Source: an uncultured bacterium (GTDB lineage: Bacteria > Bipolaricaulota > Bipolaricaulia > Bipolaricaulales > Bipolaricaulaceae). From it: a stretch of DNA of 33,693 nucleotides. The position numbers and the translations under genes are program-made. A model generated the notes under the pieces. It was given only the letters and a program-made list of their open reading frames with translations, had not been told where the DNA came from and did no database searches. Below are positions 1 through 7,995 of the stretch, piece after piece. The stretch's first letter is position 1. The number at the start of each line of letters is the position of its first letter. The DNA is taken from NCBI GenBank assembly GCA_937122485.1, contig CAKZKH010000052.1, positions 1 through 33,693 on the forward strand, read 5' to 3'.

Positions 1-15
1 TGGCCTTGAGGAGAT

Positions 16-75
16 GGCCACCGGAGGGTTCCTTTGAAGCTATCTCAGTTTGAAGGAGGAACCCCACCGATGGCC
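16..75. repeat. imperfect inverted repeat before transposase remnant
   Basis: Bases 16-38 and the reverse complement of 52-75 share the core GGCCA..CGG..GGGTTCCT..GAA with a few mismatches and gaps. The arms flank a short spacer and lie directly before the decayed IS256-type reading frame. This could be a terminal or subterminal repeat of the element, or a chance hairpin. No matching copy is visible at the other end. Confidence 0.3.
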
Positions 76-460
76 GAAGGGATCTTCTGCGCAAGTACCG
101 GGAGGACACGAAGGTGGACGCCTCGGCCTGGTCCTCCTCATCCAGGAGCTCCGTGGATGCGGAGGTGAAGGAGAACACCCCCGGCCGAGCGATAGGAGCG
201 AACGTCCGCTCGCCTCATGTACCGCAACGGCTACCGCGGAAGACGGTGGGACACCCGAGTAGGCAGGGGTGACGCTCCGGATCCCCAAGGTTCGGCAAGG
301 GAGCCACTTCCCGGCGTTGGTTGAGGCCCGGCGGAGGACGGAGAAGGCCCTGTCGCGGGGATCTTCCCGAGCGCGGTCGGCGCTACGGCTGATCGGGACG
401 GTCCTGGAGGAACAGGGAGGCCAGTGGCTGACCGTGGGCTGGTACTTCAGCTTGGGGTCC
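70..460 (+). pseudogene. decayed IS256-family (Mutator-type) transposase remnant
   Basis: Pieces of an IS256-type transposase can be read in order, but in different frames. From 81 the reading is DLLRKYREDTKVDA (frame 3). From 217 it is MYRNGYRGRRWDTRVG (frame 1), the hallmark N-terminal motif of the family. From 269 it is TLRIPKVRQGSHFPALVEA and then RRRTEKAL (frame 2). Only a few codons later comes SALRLIGTVLEEQGGQWL, then a Y-F-S-L ending. That stretch resembles the extreme C-terminus of these proteins, which ends near FPNEAS.LRLV..VL.E....W....Y. The central part with the DDE catalytic residues, usually about 250 residues, is therefore missing. An AAGGAGG-type site at 54-59 precedes the ATG at 70. 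With several frameshifts and an internal deletion the element cannot encode an active transposase. The family call rests on motif memory, not a search. Confidence 0.75.
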
Positions 461-870
461 AGGGCCGCCCTCTACGGGAGCTCCCCGGCGGAGCTCGAAG
501 TCCTTGCCCTGGAGGTCCCGAAGGAGGTGATCGCTGTCTGGCTCGTCACAACCGATGAGGAACCCCATGTACAGCGCTTGCCGGGACGTAACCCAAGAAA
601 CGCTCGGAACTTCCGGCCCTCTCCCAGGCCCTGTCTTCGCTCGCTGGGGTAGAGAAGGTAACGGCGATTCTCTCCGACAAGGAGGGCACCAGGAAAAACG
701 TCCTTTGACCGCTGCGGACGGGGAGCATCTCACCCTGACTGCGGTTCTCGACCCCCCTCATCCGTAAGCCCGTGACAGACTGAGCAAGTCCTGGGACGAT
801 GCTTGTCCGGGTGGCGGTTCAAACCCCAGCCCCCGGTCGCCCCAGATCGCAAAGAAGGGGACCTGAAGCA
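461..870. other. intergenic stretch, no recognisable gene
   Basis: Open frames exist on both strands, but none has a convincing start, Shine-Dalgarno site or known motif. The most protein-like piece is 592-708 (+), which follows a stop and reads KKRSELPALSQALSSLAG and onward to a TGA. It could be the tail of a decayed gene joined by a frameshift to the frame at 480-570. It is not identified. The stretch is probably further debris next to the transposase remnant. Confidence 0.4.
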
Positions 871-907
871 AGGAGAAAAGAAGCGGGGCCGCGCACAGCG
901 GCCCCGC
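871..907 (-). terminator. rho-independent terminator of the VWA/RTX gene
   Basis: Bases 883-891 (GCGGGGCCG) pair perfectly with 899-907 across a 7-base loop. Read on the minus strand the stem is followed by TTCTTTTCTCCTT. It lies 20 bases past the stop codon of the minus-strand gene ending at 927. There is no U-rich tract on the plus-strand side, so it acts on the minus strand. Confidence 0.85.
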
Positions 908-926
908 CGGACTTACTCCACTCTTT

Positions 927-3032
927 CTACGGGTCGGCCTTGACTTGCGGTGGGCGATTCACATTCGTGACCTTGATGCACAGAACGTCCTCGGCGATCG
1001 CCCCGCAGGGGTCCATGACCCGCAGAACCAGCGTCACCATGATGTGGTCGCAGCCTTCCACCTCGGGAGCGACGAAGATCGGGCACAGGGTGTCGTCCCC
1101 GATGAGCAGGCCCGCGCTGGCGGTCCAGCTGTAGGTAAGCTTCTCCCCGTCCGGGTCCCCGGCCTTGGCCAGGATGGCGATGCGGCCGCACTCGGGCACG
1201 GTGAGGTCCGGACCGGCATCGGCCCAGGGTGGGCGGTTCACGTTGCGCACGTACACGCGAACCGTGTCCTGAACCTCAGCCCCACAGACATCGCGCACCT
1301 TGAGGACCAGCTCCACGAACTCCCCCTCGCACTTGCTGGTCAAGGGGGCCGTGTACACTGGGGAGAGGGCCGTGGGGTTGTCCAACGAACCCCGGCCGCA
1401 GGGAACGATCCACAGGAAAGTGAGGGGCTCACTGTCCGGGTCGGCGGCACAGGCCATGAGCTTGACCTTGCCCCCCTCGTCCACCATGAGGTCTGGGCCG
1501 GCGTCCACCACCGGCGGCCGGTTCACGTTGCGCACGTGCAAAAGCAGCTTGTCCACGCTTCTGGCCCCGCAGGCGTCCTCGGCCGTGACGGTGATCTCCA
1601 CCATCTCCCCCTCGCAGGGGAGGACCCAGGGAGCGAAGTACGTGGTCTCTACACCGTTGGGGTCCGTGAAAAACCCCTTAGGGGCCGACCAGGTCACTTT
1701 GACCGGGTCGCCGTCGGGATCGTAGATCTCCGCCCGGAGCACAATGCACTCCCCCTCGTTCACGGCCTTCACCGCTTTGGGGGCGGCGAGCACAGGGGGC
1801 TGCTGCCCAGGCGGGACAGCCGTGGGACACTTGGTTGCAGGAACTGGGGCTGGCGGCGGGCACGGCAAACACAGGCCCTCGTCGAACACCCTGTTCTTGC
1901 CTGGGCCGCCGTCGATTTTGTTGCAGCCCGGACCCCCCAGGATCAGGTCGTCGCCTAGGCCCCCACACAAGATGTCGTCGCCGGCTTCGCCTTCCAGGCG
2001 GTCATCGCCCTCCTCCCCGTAGATCACGTCGCACCCGGTACCCCCAAGGAGGAGGTCGTTCCCCGCACCCCCCAGGATGAGGTCGTCCCCATCCCCACCT
2101 TGCACCAGGTCGTCTCCCGCTCCAGCGATGACCAGGTCGTTTCCGCCGAACGCGTAGATCTGGTCTTTACCTCCAAGGGCGAGGATGAGGTCGTTGCCCG
2201 AGGTCCCAAATAGCACGTCGTCCCCGTCCGTCCCCACGAGGACCTTGGCCGGCGGGTTGGCCTCCAGGAACTTCAGGATCAAGTCCCACATGGCGTCGCA
2301 GGTGGGGTAGGGGAGGTGCTTGACCAACAACTGAAGGATGTCCGTACTGACTTTGTACTTGGTCAAGCAGGTGGGCAGGGTAGGCGCCGGAGGCGTGGGG
2401 GGAAGGGTAGGCAACCCCAAAAGCTCGCGGAACAGTGCCGCCAACTCCCCCGGGTCTTTGACCAACACGAACCGGCCCTTGCCCGCCGCGGCGATGGCGC
2501 GCAGGGCCTTCTCCTCCTCGGGCTTCACGGCCAAGGCCACCACATCCACGGTGTACCCCGCTGCCGCCAACTTGCGGGCCTCGGCCTCCGGGTTCCCCCC
2601 GCAGGTCTCCACCCCGTCGGTGAGAAGCACCACCCGGGCAGGAGCGGGAACGCTGCCCGCCACAAACTTCAGGGAGGAGGCCAGCGGGGTCTTCCCTTTG
2701 GCCACGAGGCCCTTGATCCGGGCCACGATGCTCGCCCGCTCGGTCGCGGTGTAGGCCTTGAGCGGGTAGAGGAGTTCAATGTCCTTACAGCTTGCAGCCT
2801 CCGAGGTCTTGACCACCCGGTGACCGAACACCACCACCGCAAAGGCTGTACCTTCCGGCAACCCCTCCACGGTTTGCACCAAAGCGTCTTTGGCAAACTC
2901 GAACTTCGTGACGCCATTGTGGGGCAGGTTCATGGAGTCGGACGCGTCCAAGATGAAGGCGATTCGCACCGGATCAGCCCAAACCGGAGCCGCCAGAGCT
3001 ACGAGCGCTGCACCCAATACCATCCATCTCAT
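927..3032 (-). CDS. secreted VWA domain / RTX Ca-binding / Ig-like repeat protein
   Basis: The product is 701 residues. The start is the ATG at 3032, with AAGGAGG 5 bases upstream; a longer frame reaches 3086 but lacks such a site. Residues 1-19 form a Sec signal peptide (MRWMVLGAALVALAAPVWA). Residues 22-205 are a von Willebrand A domain with the metal site DASDS (29-33) and LLTDGVETCGG. Residues 264-385 carry about a dozen RTX-type nonapeptides (GGxGxDxU), which bind calcium in known proteins. About 413-697 holds three Ig/PKD-like domains, each closing on NVNRPP. The domains are cysteine-rich (about two per repeat), suggesting disulfides outside the cytoplasm. The chain stops at NVNRPPQVKADP, where a fourth repeat would begin. 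A role in surface adhesion or matrix binding is inferred. It lies downstream of dprA and a strong terminator follows it. Confidence 0.85.
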   Translation of the reverse strand: MRWMVLGAALVALAAPVWADPVRIAFILDASDSMNLPHNGVTKFEFAKDALVQTVEGLPEGTAFAVVVFGHRVVKTSEAASCKDIELLYPLKAYTATERASIVARIKGLVAKGKTPLASSLKFVAGSVPAPARVVLLTDGVETCGGNPEAEARKLAAAGYTVDVVALAVKPEEEKALRAIAAAGKGRFVLVKDPGELAALFRELLGLPTLPPTPPAPTLPTCLTKYKVSTDILQLLVKHLPYPTCDAMWDLILKFLEANPPAKVLVGTDGDDVLFGTSGNDLILALGGKDQIYAFGGNDLVIAGAGDDLVQGGDGDDLILGGAGNDLLLGGTGCDVIYGEEGDDRLEGEAGDDILCGGLGDDLILGGPGCNKIDGGPGKNRVFDEGLCLPCPPPAPVPATKCPTAVPPGQQPPVLAAPKAVKAVNEGECIVLRAEIYDPDGDPVKVTWSAPKGFFTDPNGVETTYFAPWVLPCEGEMVEITVTAEDACGARSVDKLLLHVRNVNRPPVVDAGPDLMVDEGGKVKLMACAADPDSEPLTFLWIVPCGRGSLDNPTALSPVYTAPLTSKCEGEFVELVLKVRDVCGAEVQDTVRVYVRNVNRPPWADAGPDLTVPECGRIAILAKAGDPDGEKLTYSWTASAGLLIGDDTLCPIFVAPEVEGCDHIMVTLVLRVMDPCGAIAEDVLCIKVTNVNRPPQVKADP

Positions 3033-3108
3033 GGGTTCCTCCTTGTTCCCACATTGAGCCTTGCCCCACGACGGGACAGTCGACACCTTTTCATGGGAAT
3101 CCGAGGAC

Positions 3109-3114
3109 AGTATA
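3109..3114 (-). promoter_or_regulatory. candidate -10 box for the VWA/RTX gene
   Basis: TATACT on the minus strand lies in the 114-base gap between the dprA stop and the ATG at 3032. No good -35 hexamer sits at 16-18 bases upstream, so this is only a candidate. Confidence 0.3.
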
Positions 3115-3146
3115 AGGGGAAGGTCGGTCCTGATCTGTAACGCAGG

Positions 3147-4214
3147 CTACACCCGGCCGTACTTCCGCCCGGGGAACTCGCCAATCAACCCTGCCAACTC
3201 CAACTCCAAGAGGATTTGGGCCACCCGGGCATGGGAAAGGCCCGAGCGCTCCACCAGCTCGGAAGGGTCCAAGGGTTCCTGGGCCAGAAGGTCGTACACT
3301 TTCCGGACCTCGGGTTCCAAGTCGGGCTGGCGGCGCTCCCGGGTGAACAGGGGCACGAGGCCGAGCTCGCTCAACACGTCCTCGGCGGAGGTCACGACCC
3401 TGGCCCCTTCTTGGATGAGGCGGTTGGTGCCGGCCGAGGCCTCCGAGGTGATGGGACCGGGCACGGCCATGACCTCTTTGCCTTGTTCCAGGGCGTAGTC
3501 TGCGGTGACCAGGGCGCCGGAGCGCAGGGGGGCCTCCACCACAACCACGGCCAGGGACAACCCGGCGATGAGGCGGTTGCGACGGGGAAAGGACCAGTTG
3601 GCCCCCGGCATGTTCCAGGGAAACTCGGTGAGCACGGCCCCGCGGGAACGGATTTGCTCCACCAGGCGCTCGCTTCCCGCAGGATAGATGCGGCCCAGGC
3701 CTGTGCCCAGAACCGCGACTGTCCGCCCGGCGAGCAGAGCCCCCTGGTGGGCCGCGGTGTCAATCCCCGGGGCCAAGCCCGAAACCACCGTCACCGCACG
3801 GGAAGCTAGTTCCTCCCCAAGCTTCTTGGCCACAAGCCGGCCGTAGGACGAGCACCGCCGCGTGCCCACCACGGCCACGGCCACACGGTCCTCCGGCTTC
3901 CACTCCCCCAGCTGGTACAGCACGGGCGGGGCCGTGGGAAGGTCCCGCAGGGGATCAGGGTAGTTCGGATCGTCCCATGTGAGGACGGCAGCCCCAGCCC
4001 GGGCGACCCGATCCAGCTCCCTTGAGGGATCCGATTCCTTCCGCTCGCGAAACACGGCCTCACCGAGCTCCTCCCCCAGCTCCTCGGGTTGACCCTTGCC
4101 CAGGGCTTCCCAGGCCTCCACAGGTCCCCCGCAGTGCTCCAAGAGCAAGCGAAGCCGGCGGGGCGTCAAGCCGGGCAACAGGTTCAGTCCAACCCAGGCC
4201 AGCTTCCGGTCCAT
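3147..4214 (-). CDS. dprA: DNA processing protein DprA
   Basis: The product is 355 residues, the usual length for the family. DprA binds incoming single-stranded DNA in the cytoplasm and loads RecA during natural transformation. Residues 1-60 form a SAM-like N-terminal domain (LNLLPGLTPRR). The Rossmann-like core shows VVGTRRCSSYG (115-125), SGLAPGIDTAAHQG (145-158), FPRRNRLIAG (209-218) and SGALVTADYALEQGKEV with VPG (232-253). Residues 300-355 are a winged-helix tail (GLSHARVAQILLELELAGLIG). The ATG at 4214 is chosen because the family begins near LAWVGLNLLPGLTP. The frame stays open to 5150, but that part is the antisense of the WD40 gene. The Shine-Dalgarno is weak. It is transcribed divergently from the WD40 gene, with a 63-base gap between the start codons. 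Confidence 0.95.
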   Translation of the reverse strand: MDRKLAWVGLNLLPGLTPRRLRLLLEHCGGPVEAWEALGKGQPEELGEELGEAVFRERKESDPSRELDRVARAGAAVLTWDDPNYPDPLRDLPTAPPVLYQLGEWKPEDRVAVAVVGTRRCSSYGRLVAKKLGEELASRAVTVVSGLAPGIDTAAHQGALLAGRTVAVLGTGLGRIYPAGSERLVEQIRSRGAVLTEFPWNMPGANWSFPRRNRLIAGLSLAVVVVEAPLRSGALVTADYALEQGKEVMAVPGPITSEASAGTNRLIQEGARVVTSAEDVLSELGLVPLFTRERRQPDLEPEVRKVYDLLAQEPLDPSELVERSGLSHARVAQILLELELAGLIGEFPGRKYGRV

Positions 4215-4277
4215 CACCGGCGATGGTAGCCCGCCCGGTGCCCGAAGGGGTACACTAAGGGTTTGAAGGAGGTCACC

Positions 4278-5249
4278 GTGATCAGAATATTCCTTCTGGC
4301 TGTGGGCCTGGGGAGTGTTTGGTGCATAAGCTCCGGCCAAGTGATTCAAAGCGAGTATGGGTACCATGAGCATGCCCTGGCTGTGTTGGGCCCCGACACT
4401 TTTGCTGTGGCCCAAAGCCGCACAGTGGAAATTCGCTCTTGGACGAACCCTGCCCGCCCGATTCGGACTTTGCCCGCGGCACCGGGGATTATCTGCAGCC
4501 TGGCCTCCACACAAGACGGCAAACTCCTCGCCGCTGGGGACTTGGACGCCAACATCACGGTGTGGGAAGTGGCCACCGGCAAAGTGGTGTGGACCAAGTA
4601 CGCCCACAAGTTCACGGTGTGGACGCTGGCTTTCTCCCCGGACGGGACCCTCCTGGCCTCGGGATCGTTTGACGCCACGGTGCGCCTGTGGGATACCCGC
4701 ACCTGGATCGAGGTGGGCGTGTTCATTGATCCCAAGCTGGTGGACCCCGAATACAAGGATCGGGCCCACGTGGGCTGGGTGCGGTGTATCACGTTCTCCC
4801 CGGACGGAAAAACCCTGGCCACCAGCGGCTGCGACGGGTTCATCCGCATTTGGAACGTGGACACCCTCCGCCTGCGCCGCGATCCCATCCAGGCCGGGAT
4901 CAACGTGTACTCCTTGAGCTTCTCCCCCGATGGCCGCTACCTCGCTTGCTCCAACAACCCCGGAGAAATCCGGATTTACAGGACCGACACCTGGGAACTG
5001 GTCCGCGTGTTTCGGGAGGGGCTGCGGGGCTCCATGTACGCGGTGACGTTCTCCCCCGACGGGAGACTCGTGGCGAGCGGTGGGTACGGCAAGAGGCTGG
5101 AAATCTACGACGTCGGCACGGGCCAAAAAGTGACGGAGTTCAGGGGTCACGAGGACGACATTTGGGGCGTGGCCTTCTTGCCCGACGGGAAGAGGTTGAT
5201 CACCACTTCGAGGGACCTGTCCATCCGCCTTTGGCGCCTGGGGAGCTAG
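4278..5249 (+). CDS. secreted WD40-repeat protein
   Basis: The product is 323 residues. The start is the GTG at 4278 with AAGGAGG at 4266-4272; a TTG at 4263 would lie inside that ribosome site. The N-terminus (MIRIFLLAVGLGSVWCISSG) is a signal peptide, possibly with a lipobox-like cysteine. The rest is about seven WD40 blades. Repeated hallmarks are FSPDGTLLASGSFDATVRLW, FSPDGKTLATSGCDGFIRIW, FSPDGRLVASGGYGKRLEIY and the final blade FLPDGKRLITTSRDLSIRLW. Length and count fit one closed seven-blade propeller. WD40 propellers are protein interaction scaffolds; the partner is unknown. An extracytoplasmic location is inferred. TACACT at 4251-4256 could be a -10 box, without a clear -35. The uracil-DNA glycosylase gene follows with a slight overlap. 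Confidence 0.88.
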   Translation: MIRIFLLAVGLGSVWCISSGQVIQSEYGYHEHALAVLGPDTFAVAQSRTVEIRSWTNPARPIRTLPAAPGIICSLASTQDGKLLAAGDLDANITVWEVATGKVVWTKYAHKFTVWTLAFSPDGTLLASGSFDATVRLWDTRTWIEVGVFIDPKLVDPEYKDRAHVGWVRCITFSPDGKTLATSGCDGFIRIWNVDTLRLRRDPIQAGINVYSLSFSPDGRYLACSNNPGEIRIYRTDTWELVRVFREGLRGSMYAVTFSPDGRLVASGGYGKRLEIYDVGTGQKVTEFRGHEDDIWGVAFLPDGKRLITTSRDLSIRLWRLGS

Positions 5250-5983
5250 AGCGGTTAGCTCGACGCGTCCAGCACTGCAGGAAGTGCCCCCGGTTGGTGG
5301 CCTACCGGGAAGAAGCAGCCTGGCGCAAGCGGGCTGCTTACCATGGCCAACACTACTGGGCTCGGCCTGTCCCAGGATTTGGAGACCCTCGGGCCGGCAT
5401 TCTCGTCGTGGGCCTGGCCCCGGCAGCCCATGGGGCCAACCGTACGGGGCGGATGTTCACGGGGGACGGGCCCAGGGGAGCGGGCGACTTCCTCATGGCT
5501 GGGCTCCACCGTGCGGGCCTGGCCAATCAGTCATTTTCGCAACGCCGCGGCGACGGCCTGGTGCTGCAAAACGTCTACCTCACGGCCGTGGTGCGCTGCG
5601 CCCCTCCCCAAAACCGGCCCACCTCGGAAGAGATTCGCAACTGCATCCCCTTCCTTGAGGAAGAGCTTCGGGTTCTCCCCAACGTTGGCGCGATTGTGAC
5701 CTTGGGCCGAGTGGCGTTTTTAGGTACCCTGACGGCGCTTGAACACTTGGGTTACCCACGGAGTCGTTCCCTCTTTGCTCACGGGCAGACCTTGAGGGTC
5801 GGTCCCCAAGGCCCCTTGGTGATCGCTTCCTATCATCCTTCCCGACAAAACACCCAGACCGGGCGGCTCACCCCGGGGATGTTGGACGCGGTCCTGAACG
5901 TGGCGGTGAAAGCCCAAGAAGAGGGGGCCGCAGGCGCGGCCCCCTCACCAGAATCCTCGAAGGTTAGAAGCCTAGGGCCTTGA
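5231..5983 (+). CDS. family 5 uracil-DNA glycosylase (UdgB-like)
   Basis: The product is about 250 residues. It removes uracil and other deaminated bases from DNA as the first step of base excision repair. Motif 1 is GLAPAAHGANRTGRMFTGD (61-79), typical of family 5, which lacks the active-site Asp/Asn of other families. Motif 3 is SYHPSRQN (200-207). Cysteines 16, 19, 123 and 138 fit the [4Fe-4S] cluster ligands. The start is uncertain: no ATG or GTG occurs between the WD40 stop and the conserved CRKCPRLV. TTG at 5231 is the best placed in-frame start and overlaps the WD40 gene by 19 bases, with no good Shine-Dalgarno. The last 20 bases overlap the convergent gene ending at 5964, and the opposing gene's terminator lies within this coding sequence. 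Family 5 enzymes are common in thermophiles. Confidence 0.9.
   Translation: MAPGELERLARRVQHCRKCPRLVAYREEAAWRKRAAYHGQHYWARPVPGFGDPRAGILVVGLAPAAHGANRTGRMFTGDGPRGAGDFLMAGLHRAGLANQSFSQRRGDGLVLQNVYLTAVVRCAPPQNRPTSEEIRNCIPFLEEELRVLPNVGAIVTLGRVAFLGTLTALEHLGYPRSRSLFAHGQTLRVGPQGPLVIASYHPSRQNTQTGRLTPGMLDAVLNVAVKAQEEGAAGAAPSPESSKVRSLGP
5911..5946 (-). terminator. terminator of the 5964-6626 gene, inside the UDG gene
   Basis: Bases 5921-5931 (GAGGGGGCCGC) pair perfectly with 5936-5946 around a 4-base loop, an 11-bp stem. On the minus strand it is followed by TTCTTGGGCTTT and begins 17 bases past the stop at 5964. It lies entirely within the 3' coding region of the uracil-DNA glycosylase on the other strand. 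The plus-strand side has no U tract. Stem and tail resemble the terminator at 871-907. Confidence 0.65.
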
Positions 5984-6626
5984 AGATGGGTTCCCAGTTC
6001 AGGGCCTTCAGGAAGGCCTCCACGGTGTCCAGCTTGAACGAGGCCGCCAGGGTGAGGAGAAGGTTCTCAATGCCTTCGGCCGGGGAGGCCATGACCATGG
6101 CGGTGAGGAGCTCCGGCGTCAAACCCAAAAGCTTGAGGGAGTCGGCAAGGGTGGGGTTGGTAGTGAAGAAGGTCGTCAGCATGTTGGAGAACCCCTGAGG
6201 AGAGGCCTCGCGCAGGGCCACAAGGCCGGAGGAGAGGACCTTGATGAGAGCGGAGAGGTTGCCGAAGTAGGGCAAGCCCGCCGCACGGCCGTCCACCAGC
6301 CACATCACCAACACCGGCTTGGCCGCGGCCGGCTGCCACCGCAGCTCCACAAACCCGTCCTTGACCAGGCTGCCCCCCAGCGCAAGCTCCGTGGCGTTTG
6401 TCCCACCGGCAAGAACCTTGAACCCGCCACCGACTTCCAGCTTGCCCAGGAGGGTCACCGGCTGGTCAAACTCGACCTTCAGGCCTGTGACAGCCTTGCC
6501 GGTCTTGTTGAGGAACCAAGCTACAGCGCGGGCCTCACTGGGGAAAAACCTCATTTCCACGGCCTGAGAAAAGGCCAAGGCCCCCAGGCCTAGCACCAAA
6601 CCGAATACCACAATCGCCCTGTTCAC
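5964..6626 (-). CDS. secreted protein of unknown function
   Basis: The product is 220 residues. The start is the GTG at 6626 with GGGAGGTGG at 6634-6642. The N-terminus (MNRAIVVFGLVLGLGALAFS) is a signal peptide. The first half (about 22-110) is beta-rich with alternating hydrophobics (GKAVTGLKVEFDQPVTLLG, GFVELRWQP), like a small beta-sandwich. The second half is helical and rich in Leu, with Thr-Pro helix caps (LLGLTPELLTAM, FKLDTVEAFLKALNWEP). No known family is recognised. The gene is monocistronic, with its own terminator at 5911-5946, and its 3' end overlaps the uracil-DNA glycosylase by 20 bases. Confidence 0.75.
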   Translation of the reverse strand: MNRAIVVFGLVLGLGALAFSQAVEMRFFPSEARAVAWFLNKTGKAVTGLKVEFDQPVTLLGKLEVGGGFKVLAGGTNATELALGGSLVKDGFVELRWQPAAAKPVLVMWLVDGRAAGLPYFGNLSALIKVLSSGLVALREASPQGFSNMLTTFFTTNPTLADSLKLLGLTPELLTAMVMASPAEGIENLLLTLAASFKLDTVEAFLKALNWEPIFKALGF

Positions 6627-6771
6627 GGATCTACCACCTCCCATAGAGAAGTTGCCCAATTGTACGGAGGGCGGCCATGGCAAGCAAACTTCCAGGGCGT
6701 CGGGCAAGTTTGCCTTATCAGCACGGGGCAGGACCCGACGAGCTATACTTGCCCTCCCGAAGGGAGGGCCT

Positions 6772-7995
6772 TTGAAAAGGACAACTACCCGGGTAATCCC
6801 CCGCAACGTGTGGGCCGCCAGCCTCACCAGCTTCTTCATGGACATCTCCTCGGAAATGCTGTTCAACCTTGTGCCTCTGTTCTTGGCCAACGTGCTGGGG
6901 GTCAAGGGGACGTTCATCGGCCTGATCGAGGGCGTGGCCGAGTCCACAGCCTCCCTGCTCAAGCTCTTTTCCGGGCGGATTTCCGACCGGCTGCGCCGGC
7001 GCAAGGGGCTGGCTGTGGCGGGCTACGGAATCTCCGCCTTGGCCAAGCCTTTCCTGTACTTCGCAAGCTCGTGGGGGGCGGTGGCCGCTGTGCGCTGGGC
7101 CGACCGCGTGGGCAAGGGGATCCGCACTGCCCCGCGCGATGCGCTGTTGGCCGACTCCACCCAGGCCGAGCGGCGGGGCCTGGCCTTCGGATTCCACCGG
7201 GCCGCCGACACAGCCGGAGCCCTCCTGGGCGTCCTGGGGGCCCTCCTGGCCGTGGCCATGACCCAAGGAGGAACAACCCTATTGCAGGTGCAGACCTTCC
7301 GGGTGATTGTGCTGGTGAGCATTGTTCCTGCCGTGCTCGCGGTGATGGCGTTGGCGGTCCTAGCCCAGGAAGTCCGCTTGATCAAGAAACAATCCCCTTC
7401 CAAACTAAGCTTCAGAAACTTGGGCAAGCCTTTCTTGCTGTTTTTGGCCATCGTGGGGACGTTTGAGCTGGGCAACTCGGCCGACGCCTTCCTGGCCCTG
7501 CGGGCGCAAACTTTGGGGGCCAACGTGCTCGCCATCCTGGGCATGATCGCCACGTTCAACCTTGTGTACGCGCTCATTTCCACTCCCGCTGGAGCTCTCT
7601 CCGACCGCCTTCCCCGCAAGTTCCTCATCGTGGGGGGCTGGTTGTTTTACGCGCTGGTGTACTTGGGTGTCGGGTTGGCTCGGCACAGCTGGGCGATGTG
7701 GGTGCTGTACATGGCCTACGGGGCGTACTACGGGGTGGCCTACGGTGTGGCCCGGGCGCTCATTGCCGACTTGGTTCCCCCCGAGCTGCGGGGGACCGCA
7801 TACGGGGCATACAGCATGGTCGTGGGAGCCATGGCCTTGCCGGCCAGCCTCGTGGCCGGAGCCCTGTGGGATCGGTTCGGGCCGGAGTCCCCGTTCTACT
7901 TTGGGGCTGGGCTGGCCTTGATCGCGGCTCTGGCCTTGTGGGTGTGGAGCCCCACTACACGAACTGCTCCCCGGGGTAGCGGCAGTACCCGTTGA
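6772..7995 (+). CDS. major facilitator superfamily transporter
   Basis: The product is 407 residues with about 12 membrane segments. MFS proteins move small solutes or drugs across the inner membrane using ion gradients. The loop between segments 2 and 3 carries the signature GRISDRLRRRKG, and its half-molecule echo is GALSDRLPRKF. DRVGKGIRTAPRDAL (about residues 111-125) and ELRGTAYG (near 340) are typical of the tetracycline/multidrug-like branch often called YfmO or YxiO-like; the substrate is not known. The start is the TTG at 6772 with GGAGG at 6763-6767. An earlier in-frame start at 6652 would add a non-conserved, charged leader. TATACT at 6744-6749 may be a -10 box. The last 41 bases overlap fmt on the other strand. 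Confidence 0.88.
   Translation: MKRTTTRVIPRNVWAASLTSFFMDISSEMLFNLVPLFLANVLGVKGTFIGLIEGVAESTASLLKLFSGRISDRLRRRKGLAVAGYGISALAKPFLYFASSWGAVAAVRWADRVGKGIRTAPRDALLADSTQAERRGLAFGFHRAADTAGALLGVLGALLAVAMTQGGTTLLQVQTFRVIVLVSIVPAVLAVMALAVLAQEVRLIKKQSPSKLSFRNLGKPFLLFLAIVGTFELGNSADAFLALRAQTLGANVLAILGMIATFNLVYALISTPAGALSDRLPRKFLIVGGWLFYALVYLGVGLARHSWAMWVLYMAYGAYYGVAYGVARALIADLVPPELRGTAYGAYSMVVGAMALPASLVAGALWDRFGPESPFYFGAGLALIAALALWVWSPTTRTAPRGSGSTR

Noticed and set aside
480-760. Possible IS110-like or RNA methyltransferase fragment (EVPKEVIAVWLVTTDEE and LSSLAGVEKVTAILSDKEG)
   Set aside because: The resemblance to either family is too short and needs a frameshift. It is left as unassigned sequence.
945-1958. 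337-codon open frame on the plus strand
   Set aside because: It runs antisense to the VWA/RTX gene. Its translation has no signal, motif or ribosome site.
1930-2230. Tandem DNA repeats resembling a CRISPR or satellite array
   Set aside because: The repeats are the coding sequence of the RTX nonapeptides (GGxGxD) and vary in the third codon positions. There are no spacers.
4215-5150. Long N-terminal extension of dprA on the minus strand
   Set aside because: It is the antisense of the WD40 gene. The repeats of that gene keep the frame open and give a repetitive, Pro/His-rich translation. DprA proteins begin at the ATG at 4214.
6710-6749. Promoter TTGCCT...TATACT before the MFS gene
   Set aside because: The spacing is 28 bases, too long for a sigma-70 promoter. 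Only the -10 part is worth noting.
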